In this document: piece after piece, positions 52,701-61,594 of the stretch
Numbering within the stretch: position 1 is the first letter of the stretch
How the letters are laid out: every line of letters starts with the position of its first letter
From: Gilliamella sp. Occ3-1
GTDB taxonomy: Bacteria; Pseudomonadota; Gammaproteobacteria; Enterobacterales; Orbaceae
DNA: 64,000 nt
NCBI RefSeq assembly: GCF_001690655.1
Contig: NZ_LZHQ01000008.1
Span: 1 to 64,000, forward strand
Direction of reading: 5' to 3'
Notes under the pieces: model-generated
Database searches by the model: none
Told to the model about the DNA's origin: nothing
The model's input: the letters and a program-made list of their open reading frames with translations, nothing else
Program-made: the position numbers and the translations under genes

Positions 52701-53032
52701 GAGGTCTTGGCTATGCGTCGGTAGGCATGATCGCAGCTCAAACAATTTCAGGTATGGCGCATAGCGGTATTGATAACATCCCTAAAGAGGGTACTTGGCT
52801 ACTTGATAAAGGTGAGCGTGTAGTTGATGCACGAACAAATGCTGATTTAAAAGATTTCTTGCAAACATCAAATAAATCATACAGTAATATAACTGTAAAC
52901 GTGCCTGTAAATGTTGGTAACGGTGGTTTATCTGAGGATGACGGAAAAGCAGTCGGTAATATGATAAAACAATCAGTACTAGCAATTCTTGATGAGCAAA
53001 CACGCCCGGGTGGCAAGCTAAATAGACGTTGA
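49766..53032 (+). CDS. Tape measure protein
   Basis: At 1088 residues, it has the usual tape measure start (LRELAIRVTADSSSYQREMS), a conserved TMP domain (VQGRLLEISNRNAKAIEDSQ, then LANSTGKAEVVIKQLGMSG), a hydrophobic segment near 415-440 (GLLGMLGGPLGLATTLLSVG), long helices, and a C-terminal hydrophobic, glycine-rich region (SGMAHSGIDNIPKEGTWLLD) as in lambda-like TMPs. At about 1.5 angstroms per residue the tail would be roughly 160 nm. Confidence 0.94.
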   Translation: MATLRELAIRVTADSSSYQREMSRASRLGTDYYKTMEDRSKRFDAYIASNNRSVQAMNMQLTQLKSSALSVATAFAGGFAFTSIVNMADDWGQMAARVRMAINSVEGSADNYEQVQGRLLEISNRNAKAIEDSQELYIATASSMRDLGYSTNDTIDFIEAMSNSYTINATSADKVTTSINAITKSMITGKVSSNDWKSIMASTPNVVTALANSTGKAEVVIKQLGMSGQISMRQLADAMIKVKDETGAMADGMGNTVKDGFTQVSNSFKSLIGEINSNMGVTQSVASGLKVVADNIHLVTGAGAVLTAAGLSRYFSGLSLSVFNATKTTLANRAAQISQAQAQLAAVKSLKLKAVAEVNAARFEAQRAVGLKASLVAQNNLTAAINRQTQANNALAAAQTKVNVLTSKFNLLSRAGSGLLGMLGGPLGLATTLLSVGAAFFAMGDGADKAKKPLEELQLPVDELLAKFKELDKGKQQSITSELTLKVDADSKRVDDEIDNLQKQLEKKFKTAWKANGNYSVQRIVTKEDQSAIHDYIDQFKALKKSYDEGAISKHDFGNKVGELNEKFADAVGKGQEFKTVLGSMTSAVHSSIDALAENKEKMDAVGKASAETATEIKLLDVADFPNLENQLGVLSQQLDVNKVKSESGAEAAFVLAGLQRAAGDAAIEHAADLIALAKGQELTGKMSEELTEKLRLYTKNLRESFKLQEGFKHSKTIKSAAELYKSQLDKLNSQINAYTDITELQKIRRQLSEGELSKLTDIQKKALESKAIELDKLNAQKEYKSIMDSLRTPAEQQLDTYKQHLSVIEKANLSLKEREEMLNRMAKKAAESAPSFSYHNSYNGLGSDLLNVAEDDKKLRDWNEKQLQIQNDLLSQKLISQQEYADAVVKIEETMQQKQKDIQSAYTLATLGTFSSLTGSIADMFKETAGESSAAYKVMFLASKASAIAQAMISTEVAAAKALELGPIMGVPAASLIRGLGYASVGMIAAQTISGMAHSGIDNIPKEGTWLLDKGERVVDARTNADLKDFLQTSNKSYSNITVNVPVNVGNGGLSEDDGKAVGNMIKQSVLAILDEQTRPGGKLNRR

Positions 53033-53081
53033 TTTAATAGCTGAAATTTCATACCATTAACGAAAAAATTAAGGAGATGGT

Positions 53082-53651
53082 ATGAAAAAGTTATTTTTAA
53101 TATTTGTTATTATAATGTTTGTTAGTGGTTGCTCCTCCGTTTCGGAAAAAGCTTTATCAACTAAAGTAAAAGGTTCTGATTATAATAAGCTAGGTAGTGT
53201 TTATACTCCTATGCATACAGAACTTTATATAACTGAACCAAAAAATAATGACTCTGTTATTGTTAGATATTCTATAAATCGTTATGGATATTCTTCATTT
53301 GGTAAAAATAAATTTCCGTTTTATATTTTAAAGAAGGATATACCTAATTTAATTCCATTATTGGATAAATATTTAGATTGGGAAGTCATTGCCCAAAAAA
53401 GACATGAAATAGTGGATAAGAAAATAGGTAACACAAAAATACCTAAATTATCAATTCAATATGATTATATTTTTTCATCTGGCAGTGAATCCACTCACTA
53501 TTTGCAGGTGGATTTGTGTTCATATAGTCTTATTGATGTTTGTTCAAATACCATTTTTTTTGATAAAAACAATGTGGTGTTGTTAAAAAACGAGCTTTTA
53601 GATATATATGAAAATAAAATTCAAAGTTTTAATGAATCATATTATAACTAA
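53082..53651 (+). CDS. Lipoprotein of unknown function (moron)
   Basis: This 189-residue protein has a lipoprotein signal (MKKLFLIFVIIMFVSGCSSV; Cys17) and a beta-rich, tyrosine-rich periplasmic body (DYNKLGSVYTPMHTELYITE, YLQVDLCSYSLIDVCSN). It has its own ribosome binding site (AAGGAGATGGT) and a terminator downstream, and is more AT-rich than the tail genes on both sides. It interrupts the tape measure-M order. Lipoprotein morons in tail operons often block superinfection; that role is inferred. Confidence 0.75.
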   Translation: MKKLFLIFVIIMFVSGCSSVSEKALSTKVKGSDYNKLGSVYTPMHTELYITEPKNNDSVIVRYSINRYGYSSFGKNKFPFYILKKDIPNLIPLLDKYLDWEVIAQKRHEIVDKKIGNTKIPKLSIQYDYIFSSGSESTHYLQVDLCSYSLIDVCSNTIFFDKNNVVLLKNELLDIYENKIQSFNESYYN

Positions 53652-53700
53652 CTAAGTGGTTTAGAAAATATCAATTTAGAAATTAACAATTAAGAAATTC

Positions 53701-53723
53701 AAACCCTCTAAGAGGGTTTTTTA
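53701..53723 (+). terminator. Terminator after the lipoprotein gene
   Basis: AAACCCTCT-AAG-AGAGGGTTT-type hairpin (ACCCTC/GAGGGT) with a TTTTTTAT run. Confidence 0.7.
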
Positions 53724-53791
53724 TTAATAGAAATAATGACCCTAACTTTAAGTTATAGTCATTCACTTAACCGCCGCATAGGTGGTTTTTA

Positions 53792-54133
53792 TTAAAAATC
53801 TAACTGTTCAGGTTTGATTTGTAGCGCTTCGGCAATTTTAATCCGTGTTGCTTTTCTCAACTTTTGGCTTTTTTCATATTGAGAATAAGCCGATTGACTA
53901 ATACCTATTTTATTCGCAACTTCAACTTGAGATAATTTTAAATACTCACGCCATGCTTGTGCAGGAGAATAGTTATTATCAAAAACCATATTAACAACTT
54001 CGTTTGGTACGCCTGTTTCAACATCGATTGTTTTTGCGTTTGATAACTCTAAGTATTGGTTGTAAGGCATAACTACAAACTGTGGTTGTCCTTGTTCATT
54101 ATTAATAAACTGTATATTAGTAAGTGCGTTCAT
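53792..54133 (-). CDS. HTH antitoxin of a RelE-type pair
   Basis: At 113 residues, the N-terminal segment resembles Phd-like antitoxins (QPQFVVMPYNQYLELSNAKT) and the C-terminal half is an XRE helix-turn-helix (EYLKLSQVEVANKIGISQSA, then YSQYEKSQKLRKATRIKIAE). It should neutralise the toxin encoded just upstream and repress the shared promoter. It overlaps the toxin gene by 17 bases, toxin first, as in HigBA-like order. Confidence 0.82.
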   Translation of the reverse strand: MNALTNIQFINNEQGQPQFVVMPYNQYLELSNAKTIDVETGVPNEVVNMVFDNNYSPAQAWREYLKLSQVEVANKIGISQSAYSQYEKSQKLRKATRIKIAEALQIKPEQLDF

Positions 54134-54365
54134 CGCGTTTTTTCACCTCTTCAATAGAAACAATATGAATAACACCATCAAAATTAAAAAACACCCGATA
54201 GTTACCCACCCGTAATCTGTACTGATATTTATGATTAGTTAAGGCTTTTACATTAATGCAATTCGGCATGTCAGCCAGTTCATTAATTTTATTACGGATT
54301 AAAGCATTGCTTTGAATTTTCCGTAACTGCTTTAAGGCTTTAATTTGATAAATAATTTTATTCAT
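54117..54365 (-). CDS. RelE/ParE-superfamily toxin
   Basis: At 82 residues, IYQIKALKQLRKIQSNALI, then INVKALTNHKYQYRLRVGNY and RVFFNFDGVIHIVSIEEVKK with the ending KRDERTY are the fold and C-terminal signature of RelE-type mRNA interferases. It is first gene of a minus-strand pair opposing the late operon. It probably stabilises the prophage or acts in phage defence. Confidence 0.87.
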   Translation of the reverse strand: MNKIIYQIKALKQLRKIQSNALIRNKINELADMPNCINVKALTNHKYQYRLRVGNYRVFFNFDGVIHIVSIEEVKKRDERTY

Positions 54366-54465
54366 TTTGTTTTTCTAACTAATCTTGATATAAGTATTAT
54401 ATAAGATATATAAGTTTTAGCAAGTAAAAACACAAATAAATTAGTTTAATCATCTGGAGAAAACT

Positions 54466-54795
54466 ATGGAAACATTTCACTGGCAAGTTGCACCGAGCAT
54501 GAGCGAAAAAGCCGAGCCAAAAATAAAAACCATTAAGTTCGGTGACGGCTATGAGCAACGAATTAAAGACGGCATTAACAACGACTTGCGCTCATACAGC
54601 GTTACGCTAAAAGTATCGCGAGAAGATGCGCAACACATCAATGACTTTTTAACACGGCAGGGTGGGCTTCATGCATTTAAATGGATAGAGCCGAACTCGC
54701 ACAGATTAATAACAGTTAAATGCCCAAGCTGGACATCTAACGTTATGAACACAGCAACAACAATAACAGCAACATTTGAGGAAGTAGTCGCATGA
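54466..54795 (+). CDS. Minor tail protein M
   Basis: At 109 residues, the lambda gpM family: FHWQVAPSMSEKAEPKIKTI, KFGDGYEQRIKDGINNDLRS, and AFKWIEPNSHRLITVKCPSW. It belongs to the tail tip complex. ATCTGGAGAAAACT precedes ATG. Confidence 0.92.
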   Translation: METFHWQVAPSMSEKAEPKIKTIKFGDGYEQRIKDGINNDLRSYSVTLKVSREDAQHINDFLTRQGGLHAFKWIEPNSHRLITVKCPSWTSNVMNTATTITATFEEVVA

Positions 54796-54902
54796 GTAAT
54801 TTAGATATCGATGTACATGATGAACCAATAATTAATAAAAAATTTATTGCAGATGCTGAAATAAAATTATCAGCTATTAAAAATTTAATCACGAAAAGGT
54901 AG
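54792..54902 (+). CDS. 36-residue protein in a small insertion
   Basis: The frame MSNLDIDVHDEPIINKKFIA ends KNLITKR. Its start overlaps the M stop (ATGA), giving coupled translation. It lies between two copies of GTAGTCGCATGA (54784-54795 and 54899-54910), so the segment looks inserted or duplicated between M and L. Function unknown. Confidence 0.5.
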   Translation: MSNLDIDVHDEPIINKKFIADAEIKLSAIKNLITKR

Positions 54903-54906
54903 TCGC

Positions 54907-55611
54907 ATGATCCCAAAAAAAATGCTACTCGATATCACAAAAATCGCACAAGATGCGATAGTTGACCTATATGAAGTCGATTTAACTAAAATTGTGGGTA
55001 ATAAAACAATATTTCTATTTCACAATGGATTAAATGAGCTTCGGCGACCAATAACGTGGCAAGGTAATATCTATGAGCCATACCCTATTAAAGTAGAGGG
55101 TTTTCAAAAAAACGGGCAGGGTGTAAGTAACCGACCGACAATGAGCGTTAGTAATGCCATGGGCTTTATTACTGGCTTAATTGCTGATTTTGACGGCCTA
55201 CTTGGCGCAGTTGTTACACGCCACGAAGTGCCAGTTAAATACTTAGACGCTGTTAACTTCGAGAACGGCAATCAATATGCCGATCCGTTTTGCGAAATCA
55301 TCTCAAATTATGTGATTGAGCAGGTAAAACAACAAAATTCAATGGTAGTTACGTTTGAATTAGCGTTGCCATGCGAATCAGATGGTGCATTAATACCTGC
55401 CCGTGTTATTATCGCTAATACCTGTAGCTGGATATATCGTTCGTCAGAGTGTGGTTACACTGGTGGACCTGTAGCTGATGAATTTGATAAACCGACAAAC
55501 GACATCACAAAAGATAAATGTAGCCGTTGTCTAAATGGCTGTAAACTGCGTTATGGGCAACACGGTATTCTTCCTTTTGGTGGTTTTCCAACTGCTGCTA
55601 AACTCTCTTAA
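54907..55611 (+). CDS. Minor tail protein L
   Basis: At 234 residues, lambda gpL family. The C-terminal part has four conserved cysteines (NTCSWIYRSSECGYTG, then DKCSRCLNGCKLRYG) that in lambda bind an iron-sulfur cluster. It is part of the tail tip and ends LPFGGFPTAAKLS, a family feature. Confidence 0.92.
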   Translation: MIPKKMLLDITKIAQDAIVDLYEVDLTKIVGNKTIFLFHNGLNELRRPITWQGNIYEPYPIKVEGFQKNGQGVSNRPTMSVSNAMGFITGLIADFDGLLGAVVTRHEVPVKYLDAVNFENGNQYADPFCEIISNYVIEQVKQQNSMVVTFELALPCESDGALIPARVIIANTCSWIYRSSECGYTGGPVADEFDKPTNDITKDKCSRCLNGCKLRYGQHGILPFGGFPTAAKLS

Positions 55612-55617
55612 TTAATC

Positions 55618-56331
55618 ATGAAAACACAAATACTTAATCACGCTAAACAATGCGGTGAGGCTGAGTGCTGCGGATTTGTTATTGATAATAAAACCTATCT
55701 GCCATGCAACAATATCTCATCCACACCAACCGAAACATTCGAAATAGCAACCGAGGATTGGATAACGGCAGAACAGCAAGGAGAGATAACCGCTGTAGTC
55801 CATTCTCACCCAAACGGTTTACCGATACTCAGCCAAGCCGACCAGTTTTATCAGCAACAAACGGGGGTGGATTGGTGGCTAGTTTGTGATAACAAAATTC
55901 ACAAATTCAGATACATTAAGCCACTGCTTGGTCGTGAATTCAAGCACGGCAAGACTGACTGCTTAACACTAGTACGAGATGCGTACATGTTAACGGGTAT
56001 CGATTTACCGGATTACGAACGGCAAGATGATTGGTGGCATAACGGGCAAAATCTCTACTTAGATTTACTACCTAAAAATGAGTTTGAACAAGTTGAAGAC
56101 GTTCAAGAAGGCGATGTTATCTTGGTTTGTCTTGGCTCAACAACACCTAATCATGCAGCCATTTATATCGGCAATCAATTCATCCTACATCATTGCCCAA
56201 ACCGTCTCTCGAAAAGAGATTTATATGACGGGTTTTGGCTTAAGTACACACATTCAATATGGAGGCATAAGAAATGGCAATTGTCAGGCTTTACGGCAAT
56301 CTTAAACAATATGGCGATAAGTTCAATCTGA
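55618..56331 (+). CDS. Tail tip protein K (JAMM + NlpC/P60)
   Basis: At 237 residues, a two-domain predicted hydrolase. The JAB/JAMM metalloprotease part has GEAECCGFVIDN and the metal motif VVHSHPNGLPILSQADQ. The NlpC/P60 part has the catalytic Cys in KHGKTDCLTLVRDAYM and His in PNHAAIYIGNQFILHHCP. In lambda-like phages it aids tail tip assembly or wall passage. Its last 58 bases overlap the I gene. Confidence 0.92.
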   Translation: MKTQILNHAKQCGEAECCGFVIDNKTYLPCNNISSTPTETFEIATEDWITAEQQGEITAVVHSHPNGLPILSQADQFYQQQTGVDWWLVCDNKIHKFRYIKPLLGREFKHGKTDCLTLVRDAYMLTGIDLPDYERQDDWWHNGQNLYLDLLPKNEFEQVEDVQEGDVILVCLGSTTPNHAAIYIGNQFILHHCPNRLSKRDLYDGFWLKYTHSIWRHKKWQLSGFTAILNNMAISSI

Positions 56332-56831
56332 ATGTTGAAACGGCAGCAGAAGCGATGAATGGCTTGTATTGTCAAATCAAAGGATTAAAGCAAAAAATCA
56401 TGGACGGCTATTTTCGGGTAAGAATTAACGGCGTAGATATGAACGAGGGCAATTTACAGTTCGGGCTACACAGTCGAATACCTCAGGATGCTGTTATTCA
56501 TATTGTACCCAAAACAGAGGGCGCAAAAGGTGGAGCATTCAGCTTTATCGCTGGTGCGGTGATGTTCGTTGTGGGGGCTATTTTTTACTGGACACCTGCA
56601 GGTTATCCATTAATGGCAGCAGGATTGGGCTTAATGATTGGCGGTGTGGCCATGATGCTAACCAAATTACCCAAAACAGACAAATCAGCAGACGGCGGCA
56701 CTAATAAAAACACCTATTTTTCTAACTTAGACAACACGATAGCTCAGGGCGCACCAGTGCCACTTTGCTACGGATTAACAAAAATAGGCTCTAAAGTTTT
56801 ATCACAAGGGTTGGATACAATAGATGGGTAA
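56274..56831 (+). CDS. Tail assembly protein I
   Basis: At 185 residues, lambda gpI family: MAIVRLYGNLKQYGDKFNLN, a ubiquitin-like start, and two hydrophobic glycine-rich segments at about 88-130 (FSFIAGAVMFVVGAIFYWTP, then PLMAAGLGLMIGGVAMMLTK). It ends near GAPVPLCYGLTKIGSKVLSQ. The stop overlaps the J start by 8 bases. Confidence 0.92.
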   Translation: MAIVRLYGNLKQYGDKFNLNVETAAEAMNGLYCQIKGLKQKIMDGYFRVRINGVDMNEGNLQFGLHSRIPQDAVIHIVPKTEGAKGGAFSFIAGAVMFVVGAIFYWTPAGYPLMAAGLGLMIGGVAMMLTKLPKTDKSADGGTNKNTYFSNLDNTIAQGAPVPLCYGLTKIGSKVLSQGLDTIDG

Positions 56832-59800
56832 AGGTTCAAAAAAGGCAAAAACGCCCAGTGAGGCACGTGACAATCTCAAGTCACATCAGCAGCTTAGTAT
56901 TATTGATTTACTATGCGAGGGGCAGATAGAAGGTCCATTAAACGGACTACAAAGCGTATTTTTAAACGACACACCAATCCAAGCACCTGACGGGTCGTTT
57001 AATTTTAAAGGCGTAGAGGTTGAATGGGCAGCTGGAATTCAAGCGCAATCACCGCTGGAAGGATTTCCGGCAACTGAAAACGAAGTACCTGTTAATTTGG
57101 AAGTAAAAGCATCAACACCAATCGTGCGCACTATTACCGACCCGAATATTGATAGAGTACGTGTTACGGTTGGCGTGCAGTCGTTAAGCTCAACCGATAA
57201 CAAGGGTAACATTAACCGAACATCTGTTAGCATGGAAATTCAAATCGGTGTGGGCAGTATATGGAAAACGGTAAAAACCGTTGATTTAATCGATAAAAAA
57301 ACACGCTCACAATATTTAACTTCTGTTATTTTAGATGATTTACCACCGAAACCGTTTAACATTCGGGTAGTACGTAGAACACCAGACAGCACATCATCAT
57401 TATTAGTCAATAATACATTGTGGAGTTCATACACTGAAATCTACGATACTAAATTTTCATACCCGAACACGGCTGTTGTTGGTTTGAAGTTTGATTCATC
57501 TCAGTTTAGCGGCGTGCCTCGTCGAAATTATCTTATTAAAGGGATGATAGTTAAAGTGCCTGACAATTACAATCCTGAAACGAGAGAGTATAAAGGCTTT
57601 TGGTTGGGGAACTTCAAATTGGCTTGGACCAATAACCCAGCGTGGATATTTTACGACATACTAACTAATACACGTTACGGCATGGGTAATCGAATCAGTC
57701 GGTTTGGTGTCGATAAATTTGCGTTATATACAATTGCTCAATATTGTGACCAGTTGGTTGACGATGGTTTTGGCGGTAAAGAGCCAAGATTTACATGTAA
57801 TTGCTACATTACTGAGCAACGACAAGCGTATGATGTTATCCACGACCTGTGTTCAATATTCCGAGCTATGCCAATTTGGGACGGCACGCAGTATACAGCA
57901 GTGATGGATAGACCAAGTGACCCTGTAGCAATTTATGCAAATGCTAATGTTGTGGATGGGCAGTTCAACTACACGTCAGCAGCACAAAAATCACGGCATA
58001 CGGCTGTTCATGTGCGTTATATTGACCCTAATAACAATTGGGAAACAACAACTGAATATGTTGCTGATGATGAGCTAATTAAACGATTTGGGCTGAATGT
58101 AGCGCAAATCGATGCGTTTGGTTGTACGTCGAGAGGTCAAGCTCACAGAGTTGGTAAATGGTTAATTCAAACTGAAAAATTGGAAACACAAACCGTTACA
58201 TTTAGCGTGGGTCGTGAAGGTATCCGTCATTTACCAGGTGATATCATTGGTATCGCTGACAATGATTTTGCAGGTACTACAATCGGTGGGCGAATTTTAG
58301 AAGCAGAAGCAAACGGCAGCACGATTACGTTAGACCGTGACATTGACATTAAAAACATGAAAAGTGCGTATTTAAGTGTGACTGACACAAATATGCAACT
58401 ACAAAAAGTCAAAATCCAAGCACAAATTAAACCTAATCAAGTTGTTTTGGTGAGCAGCGTTAGTGTTGATGAGTATTCTGTCTGGGGCTTGTATGACAAT
58501 AAAATCAAACCAAGGCTATTTAAGGCTATAACAATCGCCGAAAACAGTGATGGCACTTACTCAATCACCGCGTTACAACATGAGCCAAAGAAAGAAGAAA
58601 TTGTTGATAACGGCGCTAAATTCGAAGCTGAGAGTAATACAATTTTTGGCTGGTCGATTCCACCCGTTGAACAACTGCAAGCCGAGATTATCCCCGAATC
58701 TGATTTATATCAAGCTCGCTTGTCATGGTCTACACCGAGAACAATTCAAAACTTGAAGTTTGAAGTAAAAGTGTATCGTGATGATAAATTGATTAGCAGG
58801 GAAACGGTTAACGATACCGAGTATTATTTATCAGACCTGCAACAAGGCAAGTTTATCGCAACAGTTAGAGGGGTAGCGGAAGATGGACGATTAGGCGATG
58901 AAACCACGATTGCTTTTTCGATTCTGCCGCCGGCCAAACCATCGGGACTAGTGCTAACGCCAAGTAGTTTTAATGTTGCTATTCGACCGGTAATGACCTC
59001 TGTATCCAGTCTAGGCACGCAATTCGAATTCTACAAAGGCATGACCAAAGCCGAAGTTGAAGCGAAGCGTAATTATCTTGGTCGAGCCATGACACTGACT
59101 GATGTTGATTGCCAACCCGATACCGAATACTGGTATGGCGTGAATGCAATTAATGTAGTTGGTCGTTCAGAGATGTTCATAGCTAACACTCGGACGCTAA
59201 TTGCAGAAAATGGCGCTGGGGGAGTATTTAGAATTCAAACTCACGACGGTAGATTTCCGCAAAATGATGATGCAACTCAAATGTTTTATCGTGAATTTGG
59301 GTTTTATCCGGCCCGTGATACCACGTTAATTATCTACTCATTAAATGGCGCTGGCAAAGTGGCACACTCTGAGGCAAGAATGTACAACGGCGCTTATTGG
59401 GTTGAACCTGCTATGTTTTTGGACGGTGATTTAATTGCTACTGGCACGATGCGAGGTGATCGATTAATAGCTGGCACTGAAATCAGGGCACCATTAATAA
59501 CGGGCGGCAAAATGGTTGCGGGAAGTGTTATCAGTTCAGGTAATCCGCCAGCATTTGAACTATGGGAGGATGGTACGCTAAATGCTAGACGAGCTAATAT
59601 CTCAGGCAATATTTATGCGAATTCTGGGCAATTAAACAATGTTGTCATTAATGAAAATTGTCGAATTAACGGTAAGTTAACGGCAACGCAAATCGTTGGT
59701 GACATTGTAAAAGTCGTGCAATTAAATACGGGCGGTGAGCTAAAAATTTCTGCCGAGCCCTTTACTCGTATTGTAAGCACATCTCAAATTTTTGTTTGTG

Positions 59801-60030
59801 CGCTTTACGGCTCAAATTCTGGCGGTATGAGTTCATTTTATGACATAAAAATAGACAATAAATTGGTTTTTAGTTTACGCGCAAGAACTAATGATTCACA
59901 ACACAATACAGATATTCACCAGGGATGTATGATTTATGAAATTCCAGCAAACAAAGACATAATAATTGAAGCGACCGGCTCAAGACGCGGCTGTCCTCGT
60001 ACAGTTAATTTATATATCACTAAAAAATAA
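56824..60030 (+). CDS. Tail tip / host specificity protein J
   Basis: At 1068 residues, lambda gpJ family. It starts GKGSKKAKTPSEARDNLKSH with LLCEGQIEGPLNGLQSVFL. The conserved tail-hub region (WIFYDILTNTRYGMGNRIS, then HDLCSIFRAMPIWDGTQYTA) is followed by fibronectin III-like domains (about 600-790) and a variable C-terminus after about 800, likely the receptor-binding part. The C-terminal end (SRRGCPRTVNLYITKK) has the DUF1983-like fibre feel but I cannot assign it. Confidence 0.94.
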   Translation: MGKGSKKAKTPSEARDNLKSHQQLSIIDLLCEGQIEGPLNGLQSVFLNDTPIQAPDGSFNFKGVEVEWAAGIQAQSPLEGFPATENEVPVNLEVKASTPIVRTITDPNIDRVRVTVGVQSLSSTDNKGNINRTSVSMEIQIGVGSIWKTVKTVDLIDKKTRSQYLTSVILDDLPPKPFNIRVVRRTPDSTSSLLVNNTLWSSYTEIYDTKFSYPNTAVVGLKFDSSQFSGVPRRNYLIKGMIVKVPDNYNPETREYKGFWLGNFKLAWTNNPAWIFYDILTNTRYGMGNRISRFGVDKFALYTIAQYCDQLVDDGFGGKEPRFTCNCYITEQRQAYDVIHDLCSIFRAMPIWDGTQYTAVMDRPSDPVAIYANANVVDGQFNYTSAAQKSRHTAVHVRYIDPNNNWETTTEYVADDELIKRFGLNVAQIDAFGCTSRGQAHRVGKWLIQTEKLETQTVTFSVGREGIRHLPGDIIGIADNDFAGTTIGGRILEAEANGSTITLDRDIDIKNMKSAYLSVTDTNMQLQKVKIQAQIKPNQVVLVSSVSVDEYSVWGLYDNKIKPRLFKAITIAENSDGTYSITALQHEPKKEEIVDNGAKFEAESNTIFGWSIPPVEQLQAEIIPESDLYQARLSWSTPRTIQNLKFEVKVYRDDKLISRETVNDTEYYLSDLQQGKFIATVRGVAEDGRLGDETTIAFSILPPAKPSGLVLTPSSFNVAIRPVMTSVSSLGTQFEFYKGMTKAEVEAKRNYLGRAMTLTDVDCQPDTEYWYGVNAINVVGRSEMFIANTRTLIAENGAGGVFRIQTHDGRFPQNDDATQMFYREFGFYPARDTTLIIYSLNGAGKVAHSEARMYNGAYWVEPAMFLDGDLIATGTMRGDRLIAGTEIRAPLITGGKMVAGSVISSGNPPAFELWEDGTLNARRANISGNIYANSGQLNNVVINENCRINGKLTATQIVGDIVKVVQLNTGGELKISAEPFTRIVSTSQIFVCALYGSNSGGMSSFYDIKIDNKLVFSLRARTNDSQHNTDIHQGCMIYEIPANKDIIIEATGSRRGCPRTVNLYITKK

Positions 60031-60032
60031 CA

Positions 60033-60054
60033 ACCGCCTAGTGCGGTTTTTTAT
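60033..60054 (+). terminator. Terminator-like hairpin after J
   Basis: ACCGC-CTAGT-GCGGT followed by TTTTTATT between J and the tail fibre gene. Confidence 0.7.
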
Positions 60055-60069
60055 TATCTGGAGAAAATT

Positions 60070-61593
60070 ATGGCAAAAATATCAGGAGTATTAACGGATG
60101 GTGCGGGTAATATTATTAACAACTGCACTATCGAGTTATACGCAAAAAAAACAACAAGCAAAGTACTAACACAAACGCAAGCATTTCAAGTCGCAAATAA
60201 TGGCAGCTACATGATGAACGTATTGCCGTGTGACTATGAAGTAAAGTTAATTATAAATGGATTTCCGCCAAAGAGGCTTGGCACAATTCAGGTGTTTTCT
60301 GACTCAAAAGACGGTACATTAAATGATTTTTTACTGAATCCCGCTGAGAGTGAAATTACGCCCACAATACTGAGAGATGTTATTGACGCCAAAAATCATG
60401 CAGGTAAATCTGCTGAAAAAGCAGCGAATTCAGAGCGTAATAGCAAAACATCTGAAACGAATGCAAAAATTAGTGCTGATAATGCAAAAAACAGTGAAAC
60501 GAAAGCAAATAATTTTGCGCAATCTGCAAGCGCATCAGCTGCGACAGCAACCAACGCTAACACTTCAGCTAAATCGTATTCAGATTCAGCAAAAAGCAGT
60601 GCAGATAGTGCGAGTTCATCAGCAACAGCGTCACGCAACTCAGCTCAACAATCTAGCAATAGTGCGAATGCAGCTAAAGTATCAGAGAATAACGCTAAAA
60701 CATCAGAGCAAGAAGCTTCAAAATCAGCTGTTAATGCTAAAAACTGGGCGTCTACTGTTGATACTTCTAAACTATTGAAAGTTTTAGGTAATTTATCGAA
60801 TACAAACATAAACAATCTAACTGGGATGAATGAAGGTATTTATTTTCAAGGCAGAAATGCACAGGCGATTGTTGAGAATGGGTACCCAATTAACCAAGCC
60901 GGTACGTTGCAAGTTTTTAAAAACGGCGCAGACGGAGCTGGATGTTGTCAGATTTATATAACATATAAAAATTCTCGACAGTTTATTAGAAATTATCTGG
61001 GGGCCCCAAAAGCCTGGGAGCCATGGGTTGAACAAATCACAACAGCAAATATTAATCAATATATTTTAGTCGGAGACATGCGCTTAATGCCGTTTCGTCG
61101 TGATGAGTTGCCGTTTGGGTGGTATATACGTAATGGCGACAAATATCTTTTAGATTCGCCACAAGGGCGGGTTTTAAATAGTTTGTCTACTAACTACAAA
61201 AGAGATCACAACATAAAAATACAAGTAATTAATGGTAAACAACACATTAATGTGCCGACAGCGTTTGCCGCAGACGGACGAGGTTATTTTGAACGAGCGG
61301 TAAACGGAACAAATAGACAAGTAGGTACTATTGAGGGTGACGCTATTAGAAACATTAAAGGGGCGATTCCTAACGGTGAAGAACGAGCAATAATCGGGCA
61401 TAAAAACATAACAAAAGGAGAGCGGGATGGAGCGATATCAGTTTATCACAGCGATAACGATTGGTTGCAAGGTGGTTCGCGTGAAATGAAGTGGGCATTT
61501 TTCGATTTTGATGCATCACGCGTTGTACCGACCGCAGATGAAAACAGGCCGATGAACATCGGTATGACACCTGTAATTTATTTGGGAGTTTAA
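60070..61593 (+). CDS. Side tail fibre protein
   Basis: At 507 residues, the N-terminal prophage tail-fibre domain (MAKISGVLTDGAGNIINNCT to about residue 95) attaches to the tail. A repetitive Ala/Ser/Asn/Lys coiled-coil shaft at about 107-230 (KTSETNAKISADNAKNSETK-like heptads) follows, then a receptor-binding C-terminus with GIYFQGRNAQAIVENGYPIN and the fibre-end MPFRRDELPFGWYIRNGDKY. It is followed at once by its chaperone gene. Confidence 0.88.
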   Translation: MAKISGVLTDGAGNIINNCTIELYAKKTTSKVLTQTQAFQVANNGSYMMNVLPCDYEVKLIINGFPPKRLGTIQVFSDSKDGTLNDFLLNPAESEITPTILRDVIDAKNHAGKSAEKAANSERNSKTSETNAKISADNAKNSETKANNFAQSASASAATATNANTSAKSYSDSAKSSADSASSSATASRNSAQQSSNSANAAKVSENNAKTSEQEASKSAVNAKNWASTVDTSKLLKVLGNLSNTNINNLTGMNEGIYFQGRNAQAIVENGYPINQAGTLQVFKNGADGAGCCQIYITYKNSRQFIRNYLGAPKAWEPWVEQITTANINQYILVGDMRLMPFRRDELPFGWYIRNGDKYLLDSPQGRVLNSLSTNYKRDHNIKIQVINGKQHINVPTAFAADGRGYFERAVNGTNRQVGTIEGDAIRNIKGAIPNGEERAIIGHKNITKGERDGAISVYHSDNDWLQGGSREMKWAFFDFDASRVVPTADENRPMNIGMTPVIYLGV

Positions 61594-61594
61594 T

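Noticed and set aside
58824..59018. Antisense frames within gene J
   Set aside because: Shadows of the J coding sequence without start signals.
60396..60778. Long frames in other registers over the tail fibre shaft
   Set aside because: They arise from the repetitive Ala/Ser/Asn-rich coiled-coil coding sequence and show no ribosome binding sites or family features.
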